A DNA stretch of 64,000 bases from Streptomyces geranii (GTDB lineage Bacteria; Actinomycetota; Actinomycetes; Streptomycetales; Streptomycetaceae), in NCBI RefSeq assembly GCF_002954775.1, contig NZ_KZ672952.1, positions 248,001-312,000 of the forward strand, given 5' to 3'. Of the stretch, positions 9,047 through 18,998 are shown in pieces. The notes below the pieces were generated by a model. The model was not told where the DNA came from, did no database searches, and was given only the letters and a program-made list of their open reading frames with translations. The position numbers and the translations under genes were made by a program. Each line of letters starts with the position of its first letter. The stretch's first letter is position 1.

Positions 9047-11290
9047 TCAGGCTCGCGTGTCGGAGTTGTCCAGAAGCGACACGAGCCAGTCACTGTCGAT
9101 CGCGCCGCCTGTCAGGTTGAGGATCTGACTCATTGGCATCGAACCCACCATGCGCATCATGTCGCTGTCCTCGAAGGGCTCGGGTTCCGGTCCGCCCTGC
9201 GCGATGAGCGGGGCGAGGCGGGCCCTGAGCGGGGCCCCCGCAACCGGATGAGCGAGCCAGTCGGCGACATCCGACTGCAGCGAGAGCGGAGGCCGGACGC
9301 CGTCGCCCGCAAGGTGGACGAGCTGCTCGTGGAGGAGCGCGGAGGCGTTCTCCCCGACCTGGACGACGTAGGCCCCGTCCGGAACCACCCACCGGGCAAG
9401 GGGCAGATCCCAGTATGCGAACGCTCGGCGATCCAGGGAGAGTTGGACTGTCCGGGTCTCAGCGGGTTCGAGGTGCACCTTGGTGAAGGCCGCGAGCGTG
9501 CGTTCCGGGCGCCTGACAGGACCGGTGTGTGTGGAGACGTACACCTGCACGACGTACTTGCCGGCACGGGTTCCCACGTTGGTGACCGTGACGGTCGCCA
9601 ATGCCTCGGCCGGTCCGTCGACCTGCACCCGCAGATCGGACACGTCGAAATCCGTGTAGCTCAGACCGTGTCCGAACGGGTAGCGGACCGGGGCGCCGAC
9701 CGTCTCGTAGTACCGGTACCCGATCATGACGCCCTCGTTGTAACGAACGTGCTCCTGCTCCCCGGGGAACGAAAGATAGGTGGGGGTGTCCTTCAGCCGG
9801 TGGGGGATGGTTTCCGCGAGCCGACCGGAGGGATTGGCCGCACCGAAGAGGAGATCGGCGATCGCCGCGCCTCCGCCCTGGCCGAGGAGGAAACCTTCCA
9901 GAATCGCGTCTACGTCGTCGTGCCACTCCTCGAGCGAGACGATCCCTCCGTTCGCGAGCACGACGACGGTCCGCGGGGCCACCGCAGCGAGTTCCTTGAT
10001 GAGCTGTACCTGCGCAGGCGGCAGTTCGAGACGATCGCGATCGAGACCCTCGGTCTCCTCGGCCTCCGGGTTGCCCGCGAAGACGACGACCACCTCGGCC
10101 TCCGTCGCTGCGCGCACCGCCGCCGCGCGCAGCGCGTCTCCGTCCTCCTCCCGGGTGTCGAAGCCTCGCGCGTACATGAGAGTGGTTCCCCGCGCCGCGG
10201 CATGGTTCTCGATGCACTCCAGCGGGACGTCGACACGCGTCGCGTTGACGTGTGAGCTGCCGCCGCCCTGGTATCGCGGTGTGGTCGCGAACTCCCCGAC
10301 CACGAGGACGGACGACGTTCGGTCGAGTGGGAGTGTGCCGTGCGCGTTCTTCAGGAGAACCGCGCATTCGGTCGCGAGCTCGCGGGCCAGCTCGTGGTGC
10401 GCGTCCAGATCCGGAGCGGCCGGCCGGCGCCCGGAGCCATCGATGAGGGCAAGTACTCGCTCCGCCGCCCGGTCCACCGCGGATTCCTCGACACGACCGT
10501 CCCGCACGGCCTTGACGAGGGCCTGGGTCGAGTGGTGACCGGGTCCGGGCATGGACAGGTCCAGACCGGCATTCAGCGCCGCGGGACGTGTGCGCACGGC
10601 TCCCCAGTCGGAGATCACCGCGCCGGTGTACCCCCACTCGGTGCGTAGAACCTGTGTGAGCAGCCAGTGGTTCTCCGACGCGTGAACGCCGTTGATCTTG
10701 TTGTAGGAGCACATGACCGTGGCCGGCTCGGCCTCGGTGACGACGCGTTCGAAGGCCGACAGATGGATCTCGCGCAGCGTGCGTTCGTCGACGTCGGCAC
10801 TGATGACCATGCGCTCGGTCTCCTGGTCATTGGCCGCGAAGTGCTTGAGTGAGGCCCCGACGCCGCCCGCCTGGAGGGCCTTCACGTAGGCGGTGGCCAG
10901 TACTCCGGACAGCAGCGGGTCCTCCGAGTAGTACTCGAAGTTGCGTCCACCGAGAGGCGATCGCTTGATGTTCACTCCGGGTCCGAGCAGGACGTCCACC
11001 CCCAGCGCCCGTGCTTCCTCCGCGAGGGCGGCGCCGACCTTCGACGCCACCTCCTCGCTCCAGCTGGAGCCCACCGCGACTGCGGGCGGAAAGCACGTCG
11101 CCGGTTCGCTGTGGTGCAGCCCCAGATGATCGGTGCCGTGCTTCTGACGTCGGACACCGTGCGGACCGTCGGCGAGCACGATCGTGGCAACGCCCGCCTC
11201 GGGGATGGCCGCCGTGGACCAGAAGCCGCCGCCGGTCAGCAACGACGCCTTCTGTTCGAGCGACAGGGCCTGCAGGCCGACTTGCGCCAT
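9047..11290 (-). CDS. GH3 family beta-glycosidase, cytoplasmic
   Basis: This 747-residue GH3 enzyme contains the N-terminal TIM barrel with DGPHGVR, KHFAANDQE and the nucleophile Asp in AVISDWGA. The alpha/beta sandwich and a C-terminal FN3-like domain (GKYVVQVYVS) follow. GH3 enzymes remove beta-glucosyl, xylosyl or related residues. The frame extends to 11494, but ATG 11290 (MAQVGL) is chosen because AGAAGGAA precedes it and GH3 homology begins there. There is no signal peptide. It lies between the MFS and GH43-like genes on the same strand. Confidence 0.92.
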   Translation of the reverse strand: MAQVGLQALSLEQKASLLTGGGFWSTAAIPEAGVATIVLADGPHGVRRQKHGTDHLGLHHSEPATCFPPAVAVGSSWSEEVASKVGAALAEEARALGVDVLLGPGVNIKRSPLGGRNFEYYSEDPLLSGVLATAYVKALQAGGVGASLKHFAANDQETERMVISADVDERTLREIHLSAFERVVTEAEPATVMCSYNKINGVHASENHWLLTQVLRTEWGYTGAVISDWGAVRTRPAALNAGLDLSMPGPGHHSTQALVKAVRDGRVEESAVDRAAERVLALIDGSGRRPAAPDLDAHHELARELATECAVLLKNAHGTLPLDRTSSVLVVGEFATTPRYQGGGSSHVNATRVDVPLECIENHAAARGTTLMYARGFDTREEDGDALRAAAVRAATEAEVVVVFAGNPEAEETEGLDRDRLELPPAQVQLIKELAAVAPRTVVVLANGGIVSLEEWHDDVDAILEGFLLGQGGGAAIADLLFGAANPSGRLAETIPHRLKDTPTYLSFPGEQEHVRYNEGVMIGYRYYETVGAPVRYPFGHGLSYTDFDVSDLRVQVDGPAEALATVTVTNVGTRAGKYVVQVYVSTHTGPVRRPERTLAAFTKVHLEPAETRTVQLSLDRRAFAYWDLPLARWVVPDGAYVVQVGENASALLHEQLVHLAGDGVRPPLSLQSDVADWLAHPVAGAPLRARLAPLIAQGGPEPEPFEDSDMMRMVGSMPMSQILNLTGGAIDSDWLVSLLDNSDTRA

Positions 11291-11500
11291 GGGATTTCCT
11301 TCTGCACTAGACCGGGCGAGGGCCACGGTGAGGAGTGGTGGGCGGGCTGTCGCGACGGCCACGTCGCGCCGTACGCCCGTGCGAGCCGGCGAACGAATGC
11401 CGCTCGCAGGGTTCCGAGGTCGCCGATGGGGCCGGCATGAAACGGCGTGTGACCTCCGAGGACCGGGCCGGCCCCCAAGGACCGGGCCCGGCAAGCGCGG

Positions 11501-12973
11501 TCAGGAGGTCGCCGCCTGGCCTACTTCGGCTTCGTCGAGCCGCTTGACCCTCGGTATCAGCAGAATGAGGAGACCGCCCAGCGCGACACAACCTGCCTGC
11601 AGCCAGAACCCGTTGGAGAAGCCGGAGTCGCTGTAGAACTGGGTGCCCTGAAGCACCGTGCCGCCCTTGGCCATGACCACGAAGGTGAGCTGGATGACGA
11701 TCGCCTGGACGACGCCCTGCACCAGACTCTGGGCCCCGTTTGCCAGCGCCTGCTCCTCGGGCGGAACCGCCGCAATGATCATGATGGGCACGATGGAAGC
11801 GGTCATGCCGGTGCCTACTCCGGCCACGAGACCCATCATGATGATCTCGGACGCCGAGTGGTGCAGATGCGAGCCGAGAGCAAACCCACCGGCCGCGAAG
11901 AGCGCGGCGGTGCCCAGCAGGATGCGGGCGTCGACCCTGCGGGCCAGTATCCCGGTCACAACCGCCACCACGATGATCAGGACGCTCATGGGGCTGGTCA
12001 CCAGCGCGTTCTTCGTCGCCGACCAGCCCAGGCCCGCTGACATACCGGGGATGTTCGGCATGAGGGCGAGCAACTGCATGACCGTGCCCACCGAGTAGAC
12101 CCCGGCCGCGACCACGGCCGTGGCGAGCAGGACCGTCCAGACTCTGCGCCGCTTGAGCATCGCGAGCGGGAACAGCGGGTTGGCGACACGGCTCTCGACC
12201 ACCACGAACGCGATCACCGCGAGCACGCCCGCACCGATGTAGGTGCAGAGCTTGCCGCTGGTCCAACCCCACGTGGCACCCTGCCCGATGGCGTAGACGA
12301 TGGCGGTGAGGCCACCCCCGAGCAGCACTCCGCCCAGCCAGTCCATTCGGGCACGTTCCTCACGGACAGGGCTCTCGGGTACGACGGTGATCAGCAGGAT
12401 CAGGCTGAACACCGTGGCGATCGCCATGAACCACAGGGCGCCGCGGAATCCGAAGTCGTCGATGACCCACCCGGACAGGAAGGGGCCGCCGAGGCCGACC
12501 AGGCCGAGACCGCCTCCCATGAGGCCGCTGGCAGGCCCCACCAGGTGGCGGGGGAACACGTCCCGCGCGATCGAATAGGAGAGCGCCGCGATCGGTACGT
12601 AGAGCCCCGCGATTCCCCGCCCGACGAGCATCGTCGCGTAGTTCGGCGCGAGGGCCGCGACGACGTCGCCGATGAGCCCGAGCACGGAGATGACGATCAT
12701 CACGCGCCTCTTGCCGTACATTCCCGCGGCCGTCACCACGAAGGGCATGACGAACGTTCCGATCAGGACGCCCATCAGGCCGAACCAGGCGATCTGCGTG
12801 GTGTGGAAGTGGATCGCCACCGCGGACTGCGCGTTGCCGGCCAGCAGGCTGACGATCGGGAGGATCTGCGCGGTCCACACAAGGGCGAGCAGGGTGAGCG
12901 AGTGCCGGACGCCGAATCGGATTTTGGCATTCGGTTCCGAGGCGCCCTCGGCGACGGCGAGTTTCTCTGACAT
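11501..12973 (-). CDS. MFS transporter (DHA2/EmrB-like, probably 14 TM)
   Basis: This 490-residue integral membrane protein has many hydrophobic helices. Its first half contains a motif-A-like loop (GMYGKRRVMI) and the helix-rich LVGRGIAGL segment. Such carriers move small molecules with the proton gradient, and most characterised DHA2 members export drugs. Here the setting among four intracellular glycosidases suggests glycoside uptake, which is inference. ATG 12973 is preceded by GAAGGG, and homology does not extend to the upstream ATG at 13048. It is probably the first intact gene of the minus-strand operon running down to 4290. Confidence 0.88.
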   Translation of the reverse strand: MSEKLAVAEGASEPNAKIRFGVRHSLTLLALVWTAQILPIVSLLAGNAQSAVAIHFHTTQIAWFGLMGVLIGTFVMPFVVTAAGMYGKRRVMIVISVLGLIGDVVAALAPNYATMLVGRGIAGLYVPIAALSYSIARDVFPRHLVGPASGLMGGGLGLVGLGGPFLSGWVIDDFGFRGALWFMAIATVFSLILLITVVPESPVREERARMDWLGGVLLGGGLTAIVYAIGQGATWGWTSGKLCTYIGAGVLAVIAFVVVESRVANPLFPLAMLKRRRVWTVLLATAVVAAGVYSVGTVMQLLALMPNIPGMSAGLGWSATKNALVTSPMSVLIIVVAVVTGILARRVDARILLGTAALFAAGGFALGSHLHHSASEIIMMGLVAGVGTGMTASIVPIMIIAAVPPEEQALANGAQSLVQGVVQAIVIQLTFVVMAKGGTVLQGTQFYSDSGFSNGFWLQAGCVALGGLLILLIPRVKRLDEAEVGQAATS

Positions 12974-13061
12974 GTGCGGCCCTTCAATCAGGTGGTGCGG
13001 GAACTTGCGGGGTCCTCCGGAATCGGCGCGCCTGTGCTGGGTGTGCATGCCGTGGCCGACT

Positions 13062-13674
13062 CATGAGGTCGGGGCAATGCCGCGCTCAAGCAGTTCGATG
13101 GAGCGGCCGTTGTCCAGGCGGTCTCCACGTACGGAGACAGCGCGGTTGGGCCGGAGCGCCCCAACCAGGTCGGGGTGTTTCAGAGGAGCGGCCCCGAAGG
13201 ACGGCCGCGGCCGGCTCCAGCTCCTCGCTCGACAGCGGGTCGGCGGTCACGTCCGCCGACTGTCGCCCGAACGTTGAATCCAAGACGAGGGGCCGGTCGA
13301 GTGCCGGCGCCCCGAAGGCGACGGTCACAGTCAGACGTGGATCTTGCGGCGTGCTCCGACACCGATCTCGAAGTCGCGGCACTCCAGGACCCGGCGGTTG
13401 TCGGCCGAGCCGAAGAGCGACAGGTCCGGGGCGTGCGGTTCCCGCTCCAACGGGCGTGGACCACACGCTGCGAGTGCCATCCGGCGAACGCCTAGACCTC
13501 GCGGACAAAGTGGTCAGGGCGGTCGGCGCGTAATCCGACGCCGCCGACGTACACCCGCACCGTGACCGTGGTCCGCCGGAGCAGGTCGGAGCACCTTTCC
13601 GCAGCCGGATGCCGCGAACGGACGTCCGCGACAGGGCGATGGGCCCGTGCGTCACTGAAAGCGGTGATCGCCAT
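13062..13674 (-). pseudogene. decayed ~200-codon gene at the head of the glycoside operon
   Basis: ATG 13674 (MAITAF) has a good GGGAG site and lies 63 bases from the LacI-type operators, exactly where a divergent gene would start. Protein-like sequence continues leftward only by changing frame at least three times. Recognisable pieces are GLRADRPDHFVREV, then HAPDLSLFGSADNRRVLECR, then LTVTVAFGAPALDRPLV, then HPDLVGALRPNRAVSV and a final GRSIELLERGIAPTS before the stop at 13062. I do not recognise the family. The gene was probably the first one of the LacI-controlled operon and has been inactivated. Confidence 0.45.
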
Positions 13675-13736
13675 GTATGGCTCCCGACACATCGTTGTAG
13701 TTCAGGTACCGGCGCGCAGCGACAAGCCAGTGTCCG

Positions 13737-13813
13737 TTAACGCGCGTCAAAACCTAAGCAGAGGTCATTGACGCGCGTCAATAGCCGCGCAAACTGTAGG
13801 TGTCACGCGTTAA
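13737..13813. promoter_or_regulatory. triple operator for the LacI regulator (lacI side)
   Basis: Three copies of a 14-bp palindrome with a central CpG, as expected for LacI-family sites, lie at 13737-13750 (TTAACGCGCGTCAA), 13768-13781 (TTGACGCGCGTCAA, perfect dyad) and 13800-13813 (GTGTCACGCGTTAA, degenerate). Start-to-start spacing is 31 and 32 bp, three helical turns, so the proteins would sit on one face. The middle site contains TTGACG on both strands. With TTAGGT 18 bases further left it could form a leftward promoter. The region separates the lacI gene from the decayed leftward gene and is copied at 18999-19074. Confidence 0.8.
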
Positions 13814-13854
13814 TGGCGATACAGTGACTGAACTACAAGGAAACGGAGGCAGCG

Positions 13855-14811
13855 GTGATCGCTACCAGTCAGGACGTCGCCGACAGGGCCGGCGTCTCGC
13901 GATCGACCGTCAGCCAGATCCTGAACGGCCGCGGAGAGCACTTCGCGCCCGAGACCCAGGCACGAGTGCGTCGAGCCGTCGCCGAACTCGGTTACGAGCC
14001 CTCCGCCGCAGGGCGCGCGCTGGCCAAAGGGTCGAGCGACATCGTCATCGCGCTCATCCCCGACACGACCTTCGGCGGAAACCTGCAGGACATCTACGGC
14101 GGCCTGACCGACGAACTGTCCAGACGTGGGCTCACCTTGGTCCTACGGCTCTCGACGCACACCGCGGCATCACTGGATCGCCTCGTCATCGGAATGAAGC
14201 CACGGGCGATTCTGTCCCTCACACCGTTCTCCGACGACGACAGACAGCTCTTGGAACGTCGAGGCGTCGAGGCGATCGACCCGCAGAGCGCGTCGCACCC
14301 GGACGTCAACGCCGAGATCGGCAGGCTGCAGGCGCGCCATCTGATCGACCGGGGCTATCGGCGCCTTGCCTACGCCCACCTGCACGATGCGCGCAGCGAC
14401 ACCTTCGGCGGCCCTCGCGAACGTGAGTTCGCGGACGAGTGCCGCGCGCGTGGCGTCGACGCTCCGCAGATCGTCGCTCTCGGGATCAACGCCGAGGACG
14501 CCGCGGTCGCACTCGACCAGCTCGGCGGGCCGGGCTTCGCCATCGGCTGCTACAACGACGACGTGGCGACCGCCCTGCTGCACGCCGCATCGCTCCGCGG
14601 ATGGCGAGTGCCGCAAGAACTGGCACTGATCGGCATGGACCACACCCCTCTGTCCCGACTCACCACTCCCCCGCTGACGACGGTCGAGTACGACACAACC
14701 CTGGTGACAGAGGCGACGGTCCAATCGGTCCTCTCCCGGCTGGACAAAGAGGGATTCAGCGCCGCGCACACGGAGGTGCGTCTCCGGGTGATCGAAGGCG
14801 GGACCAGCTGA
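13855..14811 (+). CDS. LacI family transcriptional regulator
   Basis: This 318-residue protein has an N-terminal LacI helix-turn-helix (TSQDVADRAGVSRSTVSQIL, residues ~4-23), a hinge helix (PSAAGRALAKG) and a periplasmic-binding-protein-like sugar-sensing domain. The start is GTG 13855 with a GGAGG-like site just upstream. It probably binds the three-fold palindromes at 13737-13813, regulating itself, and those at 18999-19074 before the GH2 gene. It would be released by a sugar or glycoside. It is convergent with the GH1 gene. Confidence 0.93.
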   Translation: MIATSQDVADRAGVSRSTVSQILNGRGEHFAPETQARVRRAVAELGYEPSAAGRALAKGSSDIVIALIPDTTFGGNLQDIYGGLTDELSRRGLTLVLRLSTHTAASLDRLVIGMKPRAILSLTPFSDDDRQLLERRGVEAIDPQSASHPDVNAEIGRLQARHLIDRGYRRLAYAHLHDARSDTFGGPREREFADECRARGVDAPQIVALGINAEDAAVALDQLGGPGFAIGCYNDDVATALLHAASLRGWRVPQELALIGMDHTPLSRLTTPPLTTVEYDTTLVTEATVQSVLSRLDKEGFSAAHTEVRLRVIEGGTS

Positions 14812-15141
14812 TCTCGCGCGGGACACCGTTGCGCTTGGGGGGAAGTCGCTGATGCCCGCGAAGGTCGGGCAGCTCGCTGAAACTCAGGCCTCGACGAAGC
14901 CGCAAGGGGCCATCCACGCGCAGGCGGCGCTGCCAGGAGCAGGACGCGTGCCGACCGGTGCACAGAGGCATGGGGACGGTCGGTCAGATGCCGCCCCGGC
15001 GCGGGTGAGCACGGTCGGCTTCCGGTGGCCGCGCGGGACACCCGCGAAGGGGACTAGCCGACCAGCCACGCCCGTCCTCCCCGCTCCGGGCCGAGGCTTG
15101 GCCCCAGAAGTACCTGCCGCAGGCCGTGGCGCCCCCAGCCC
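14812..15141. other. 330-bp gap between convergent lacI and GH1 genes
   Basis: No convincing gene is visible. One short inverted repeat, CGCGGG-ACA-CCCGCG near 15034, could help end transcription from either side, but there is no clear T-run. Nothing else stands out. Confidence 0.4.
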
Positions 15142-16344
15142 TCATGGCCCGGTCTCCAGGGCGCCGCCCCTGCGTGCGATGCCGCCGAGCCAGGCCAGGC
15201 TCGGCTTGGGCGTGCGTTCGAAGGTCGCACGGTCGACGGCGATGAGCCCGAACGTCGGTGTCCACCGGCCCCATTCGAAGTTGTCCAGCGCGGACCAGTG
15301 CAGGTACCCGCGGACGTCGATGCCTTCGGCGACCGCGTCGAACAGATGGCCCAGCGCCTCGGTCGTGTAGGCGATCCGGCGCGTGTCGTCGGCGGTGGCG
15401 ATGCCGTTCTCGGTGACGAGCAGCGGGACCCCTTCCGTGGCCTCCCAGGCATGCCGCAGGGCGATGCCGAGGGCGTCGGGCCGGTACGCCCAGCCGGTCA
15501 GCGTGTTGTCGGGACTTTCGGGCGTGGGAACAAGGCCGTCCCTGCTCACCGACTGGCTCGTGTACGACTGCACCCCCAGGAAGTCGTCCCCGCGAGCCCC
15601 GTGATGGTAGAGATCCTCCCAGGCCCACCGCAGTTCGGTGTACACGTTCTCGCTGCCGGCCGCGGGAACGAGGGCCTGCTGTGCCACGGTCCAGCCGACC
15701 TTCGCCGACGTGTGCCTGCGCAGGACGGCCACAGCCGCCTGGTGCGCTCGCACGAGGATCTCGCCGACAGCCGGGTCGGGCGTGGGCATGCGGATGTCCG
15801 CGCCGAGGTTCATGTCGGCGCCCTCGGCCACCGCCGCGGCCATGCCGCTCATCATGGCCAGAATGTTCGGCTCGTTGATGGTGCAGACCCAGGTGACATC
15901 GTGAAGGATCGTGCAGACGCGCTCGACGTACCGGGTGAACCGGTCGACGGCGGTCGGGCTCGTCCATCCGCCCTCGTCGGTGAACCAGCGAGGGTTGGTG
16001 AAGTGGTGCAGGGTCACGACCGGTTCGAGGCCGCGAGCGCGTGCGGTGTCGATCATGCGGCGGTAGTGGGCGAGCTCGGCCCGTGAGAACTCACCGGGCT
16101 CCGGCTCGACGCGCGCCCACTCGATGCCGAACCGGTAGGCGTTCAGGCCCGCGTCGGCCAACAGCCGCATGTCCTCGCCGTAGCGGTGATAGCTGTCGCA
16201 CGCGTCGCCACTTGGCTCCAGATGGCCCTTGTTCTGGTGCTCCGTGCGCCACCAGTCGCTGTTGAGGTTGTTCCCCTCTATCTGGTGCGGCGAGGTGGAC
16301 GCACCCCACAGGAAGTCGGAGCAAAGGTCGGGGTTGCGGCTCAT
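15142..16344 (-). CDS. GH1 family beta-glycosidase, cytoplasmic
   Basis: This 400-residue protein is slightly shorter than typical GH1 enzymes (~450). The N-terminal FLWGASTSPHQIEG signature, the acid/base Glu in TINEPN and the nucleophile Glu in LLVTENGI are all present. It should hydrolyse beta-glucosides or beta-galactosides. ATG 16344 has GGAGG seven bases upstream and is preferred to the frame start at 16500. There is no signal peptide. It follows the GH2 gene by ~145 bp on the same strand and is probably controlled by the same LacI operators. Confidence 0.93.
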   Translation of the reverse strand: MSRNPDLCSDFLWGASTSPHQIEGNNLNSDWWRTEHQNKGHLEPSGDACDSYHRYGEDMRLLADAGLNAYRFGIEWARVEPEPGEFSRAELAHYRRMIDTARARGLEPVVTLHHFTNPRWFTDEGGWTSPTAVDRFTRYVERVCTILHDVTWVCTINEPNILAMMSGMAAAVAEGADMNLGADIRMPTPDPAVGEILVRAHQAAVAVLRRHTSAKVGWTVAQQALVPAAGSENVYTELRWAWEDLYHHGARGDDFLGVQSYTSQSVSRDGLVPTPESPDNTLTGWAYRPDALGIALRHAWEATEGVPLLVTENGIATADDTRRIAYTTEALGHLFDAVAEGIDVRGYLHWSALDNFEWGRWTPTFGLIAVDRATFERTPKPSLAWLGGIARRGGALETGP

Positions 16345-16489
16345 CGGGTTGCCTCCAGGATCGGTCAGTTCGTCGGCGGACACAGGAACGGCGGGACGGT
16401 CCTTCTCTTCGAGGGACACGCGAAGGACATGTGAGGGACAGGCATCTCGGGGAGTGTTCGCCGCGGTTCCACGTGAATGGCGGCCGGGG

Positions 16490-18964
16490 TCAGTGCACAA
16501 GCGCCACGGGGCTGACGGCTTCGAGGGCGCCCGCGTGCAGCGTGAGCCGGGCCGGTTCGCACCCTTCGGCGTGGACGGTGACAGTGATGTCCCCGCTCCC
16601 GACGGGGCGGATCACCGCCAGCGCGCGGCCGTCGAAGGTCCGTCTGTGCGGCCCGGAAAAGTCCTCCTCTGCCGCAGGATCCGCGCTGCCGAGTGCCTGT
16701 AGGGCTCCGGCGCCCTCCACGGTGACGGTCACAGGCCTGTCCCGTCCCGGGTGCATGTTCCCCGCGCCGTCGGTGAGAGCGATGTCCACGAAGGCGAGGT
16801 CGCCGCTGTCGGCACGAAGATGGGCGCGGTCCGCCCGTACGTCGAGCACGAGAGCGTCCTTCGCGGTGACCAGCGTGGTGCGTCCCTGTTCCCGGCCGTT
16901 CGAGTAGGCGATCGCGACCAGTTCCCCGGGCGTGTAGACGAGTTCGAAGTCGGCGCGGAAGTCGTGATCGCGTCCGGCCGGTATCCGGCCCACGTTCGTT
17001 CCGTTCAGCAGCAGTTCGATCTCATCGGCGTCGCTGTAGACCTCGACGTGGATCGGCTTGTTCTGAAAGTTCTCCCATGTCCAGCTGGCGATCGCGTCGC
17101 TCCAGGACCATGGGGTGGCCAGGACGCTCTTCCCATGGTGCTGGGGACGTCGTACGGCGATGTACGGGATCGACCGGAGGCCGAACACGGTCTCCCGGTA
17201 GTACGACGCGGGACGCCGCTGACCGGTGATGTCGAAGTCGCCGCACCAGGCCGCCAGCCACGGATAGGGCTGGGCGACCGACGCTGCCCGCGAGTCCGAG
17301 TCGCCGTACCCCACGGAACCGAGACCGGCCTCGCCGAGGTAGTCCCAGCCCGTCCAGGTGAAGTCACCGATGACGTGAGGGTTCGCCATGACGAGCGACC
17401 AGTTGTGCGCGATGCGGGACGGGAAGGTCTCCGTTCCGACGATCACCCGGTTGGGGAACCGGTCGCGGTCGGGCTCGTAGCGGCCGTCACCGTAGTTCAG
17501 ACCCGCCACGTCGAGAACGGAGAAGGACTCCTCAGTCCGCCCGGTCACTTCCTCGGAAGACGCGATCTGATTCATCATCTCGCCGACCTGCGCCATCATC
17601 CCGTTGACCCCGCCGCTCGGTGGCTTGGCCGACTCCATCTGCCGTGCCGCGGCGACGACCGTGTCGAGCACCGACACGAAACCGTTGATGCCGTTGGTGA
17701 TGAGACGGGTGTCGTCGAGGGAGCGGATCTTCTCGGCGAGCCGACGGCTCCACACACCGCCGAACCGGGTACCGGTCTCCGGGATCTCGTTTCCGATCGA
17801 GTAGAAGATCACGCTCGGGTGGTTGAAGTCCTTCGCGACAAGGGCCGCCACGTCGCGTTCCCACCACTCGGGGAAATCGCCGGCGTAGTCGAAGTCGGTC
17901 TTGCCGACGGTCCAGACGTCGAAGGCTTCGTCCATGACCAGCATGCCGAGCCGGTCGCACGCTTCGAGCAGCGCGGAACTGGCGGGGTTGTGGGAGCTCC
18001 TGATCGCGTTGAAGCCCGCCGCCTTCAGCAATTCGACCCGGCGTTCCTCGGCCCGCCCGATGGCCGCCGCGCCGAGTGGACCATTGTCGTGGTGCAGGCA
18101 GGCGCCACGGAGCTTGACCGTACGGCCGTTGATCCGCAGGCCGTTGGAGGGATCGAACTGCAGACGCCGGATACCGAACGCGCTCGCGTGGTCGTCCAGC
18201 ACCTGGTCGCCTTCCCGGAGCTGAAGCCGGGCCGTATACAGAGACGGGCTGTCCACGCTCCACAGCGCCGGGTCCGTGACGTACAGCCTGTGCCGGACGA
18301 TCGCCCGTTCCCCGGGCAGCAGGGTGAGCGGGCTCCGTTCACGCGCCACCTCCCCCGAGCCTTCTCCCTCCACGGCGGAAGCCAGGAGGACGGTCGTGGT
18401 CACAGCTCCGGTGTTCAGCACCTCGGTCGCGATTTCCACGACCGCCTGGCCCTGCTCGATGTCGGGGGTGGTGATCCGCACGCCGTCGACGGCGATGTGG
18501 ACCGGCTCCTTCACGATCAGGCGTACGTCGCGGTAGATGCCGGCACCCGTGTACCAACGGCTGTCCTGGTGCGCACGGCAGTCGACCCGGATCTCATTGA
18601 CCTCCCCGAAGCGGAGGTAAGGGTCGATCCGCACCGTGAAGCGGGAGTACCCGAAGGCGTGCCCGCCCGCCAGGGCCCCGTTGACATAGATCATCGCGCC
18701 CCGGTAGACCCCGTCGAACTCAAGGAAGAAGCACCGGCCGCGATCTGTCTCCTCGACGAACAGGTCCCTCCGGTACTCGAACACACCGCTGGGAAAGTAA
18801 CCGGCCGCGGCGCCGGCGGGCGCGTCCGCCCGCCTGGGCATACCGATCAGTGCGTCGTGCGGGAGCGTCACAGCCGTCCAGTCACCGCTGGCGCCGCCGA
18901 GTTCCGCGAAGGCGCTCACCTTCGTGCGAAAGGCCCACTCGTCGTTGAAGGCGGAGATCGCCAT
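16490..18964 (-). CDS. GH2 family beta-galactosidase-like enzyme, cytoplasmic
   Basis: This 824-residue enzyme has the GH2 order: sugar-binding jelly roll (residues ~1-180), Ig-like domain (~180-290), then a TIM barrel with the acid/base Glu in YSIGNEIPETG and a likely nucleophile Glu in VIVGTETFPSR. C-terminal Ig/DUF4982-like parts follow. MDEAFDVW is a typical GH2 barrel motif. GH2 members remove beta-galactosyl, mannosyl or glucuronyl groups. ATG 18964 follows CAGGAG, and the triple LacI operator starts only 35 bp upstream. No signal peptide is present. Confidence 0.92.
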   Translation of the reverse strand: MAISAFNDEWAFRTKVSAFAELGGASGDWTAVTLPHDALIGMPRRADAPAGAAAGYFPSGVFEYRRDLFVEETDRGRCFFLEFDGVYRGAMIYVNGALAGGHAFGYSRFTVRIDPYLRFGEVNEIRVDCRAHQDSRWYTGAGIYRDVRLIVKEPVHIAVDGVRITTPDIEQGQAVVEIATEVLNTGAVTTTVLLASAVEGEGSGEVARERSPLTLLPGERAIVRHRLYVTDPALWSVDSPSLYTARLQLREGDQVLDDHASAFGIRRLQFDPSNGLRINGRTVKLRGACLHHDNGPLGAAAIGRAEERRVELLKAAGFNAIRSSHNPASSALLEACDRLGMLVMDEAFDVWTVGKTDFDYAGDFPEWWERDVAALVAKDFNHPSVIFYSIGNEIPETGTRFGGVWSRRLAEKIRSLDDTRLITNGINGFVSVLDTVVAAARQMESAKPPSGGVNGMMAQVGEMMNQIASSEEVTGRTEESFSVLDVAGLNYGDGRYEPDRDRFPNRVIVGTETFPSRIAHNWSLVMANPHVIGDFTWTGWDYLGEAGLGSVGYGDSDSRAASVAQPYPWLAAWCGDFDITGQRRPASYYRETVFGLRSIPYIAVRRPQHHGKSVLATPWSWSDAIASWTWENFQNKPIHVEVYSDADEIELLLNGTNVGRIPAGRDHDFRADFELVYTPGELVAIAYSNGREQGRTTLVTAKDALVLDVRADRAHLRADSGDLAFVDIALTDGAGNMHPGRDRPVTVTVEGAGALQALGSADPAAEEDFSGPHRRTFDGRALAVIRPVGSGDITVTVHAEGCEPARLTLHAGALEAVSPVALVH

Positions 18965-18998
18965 GGAGGACTCCTGGTTACGTCTTGTTGTTGCGGAG

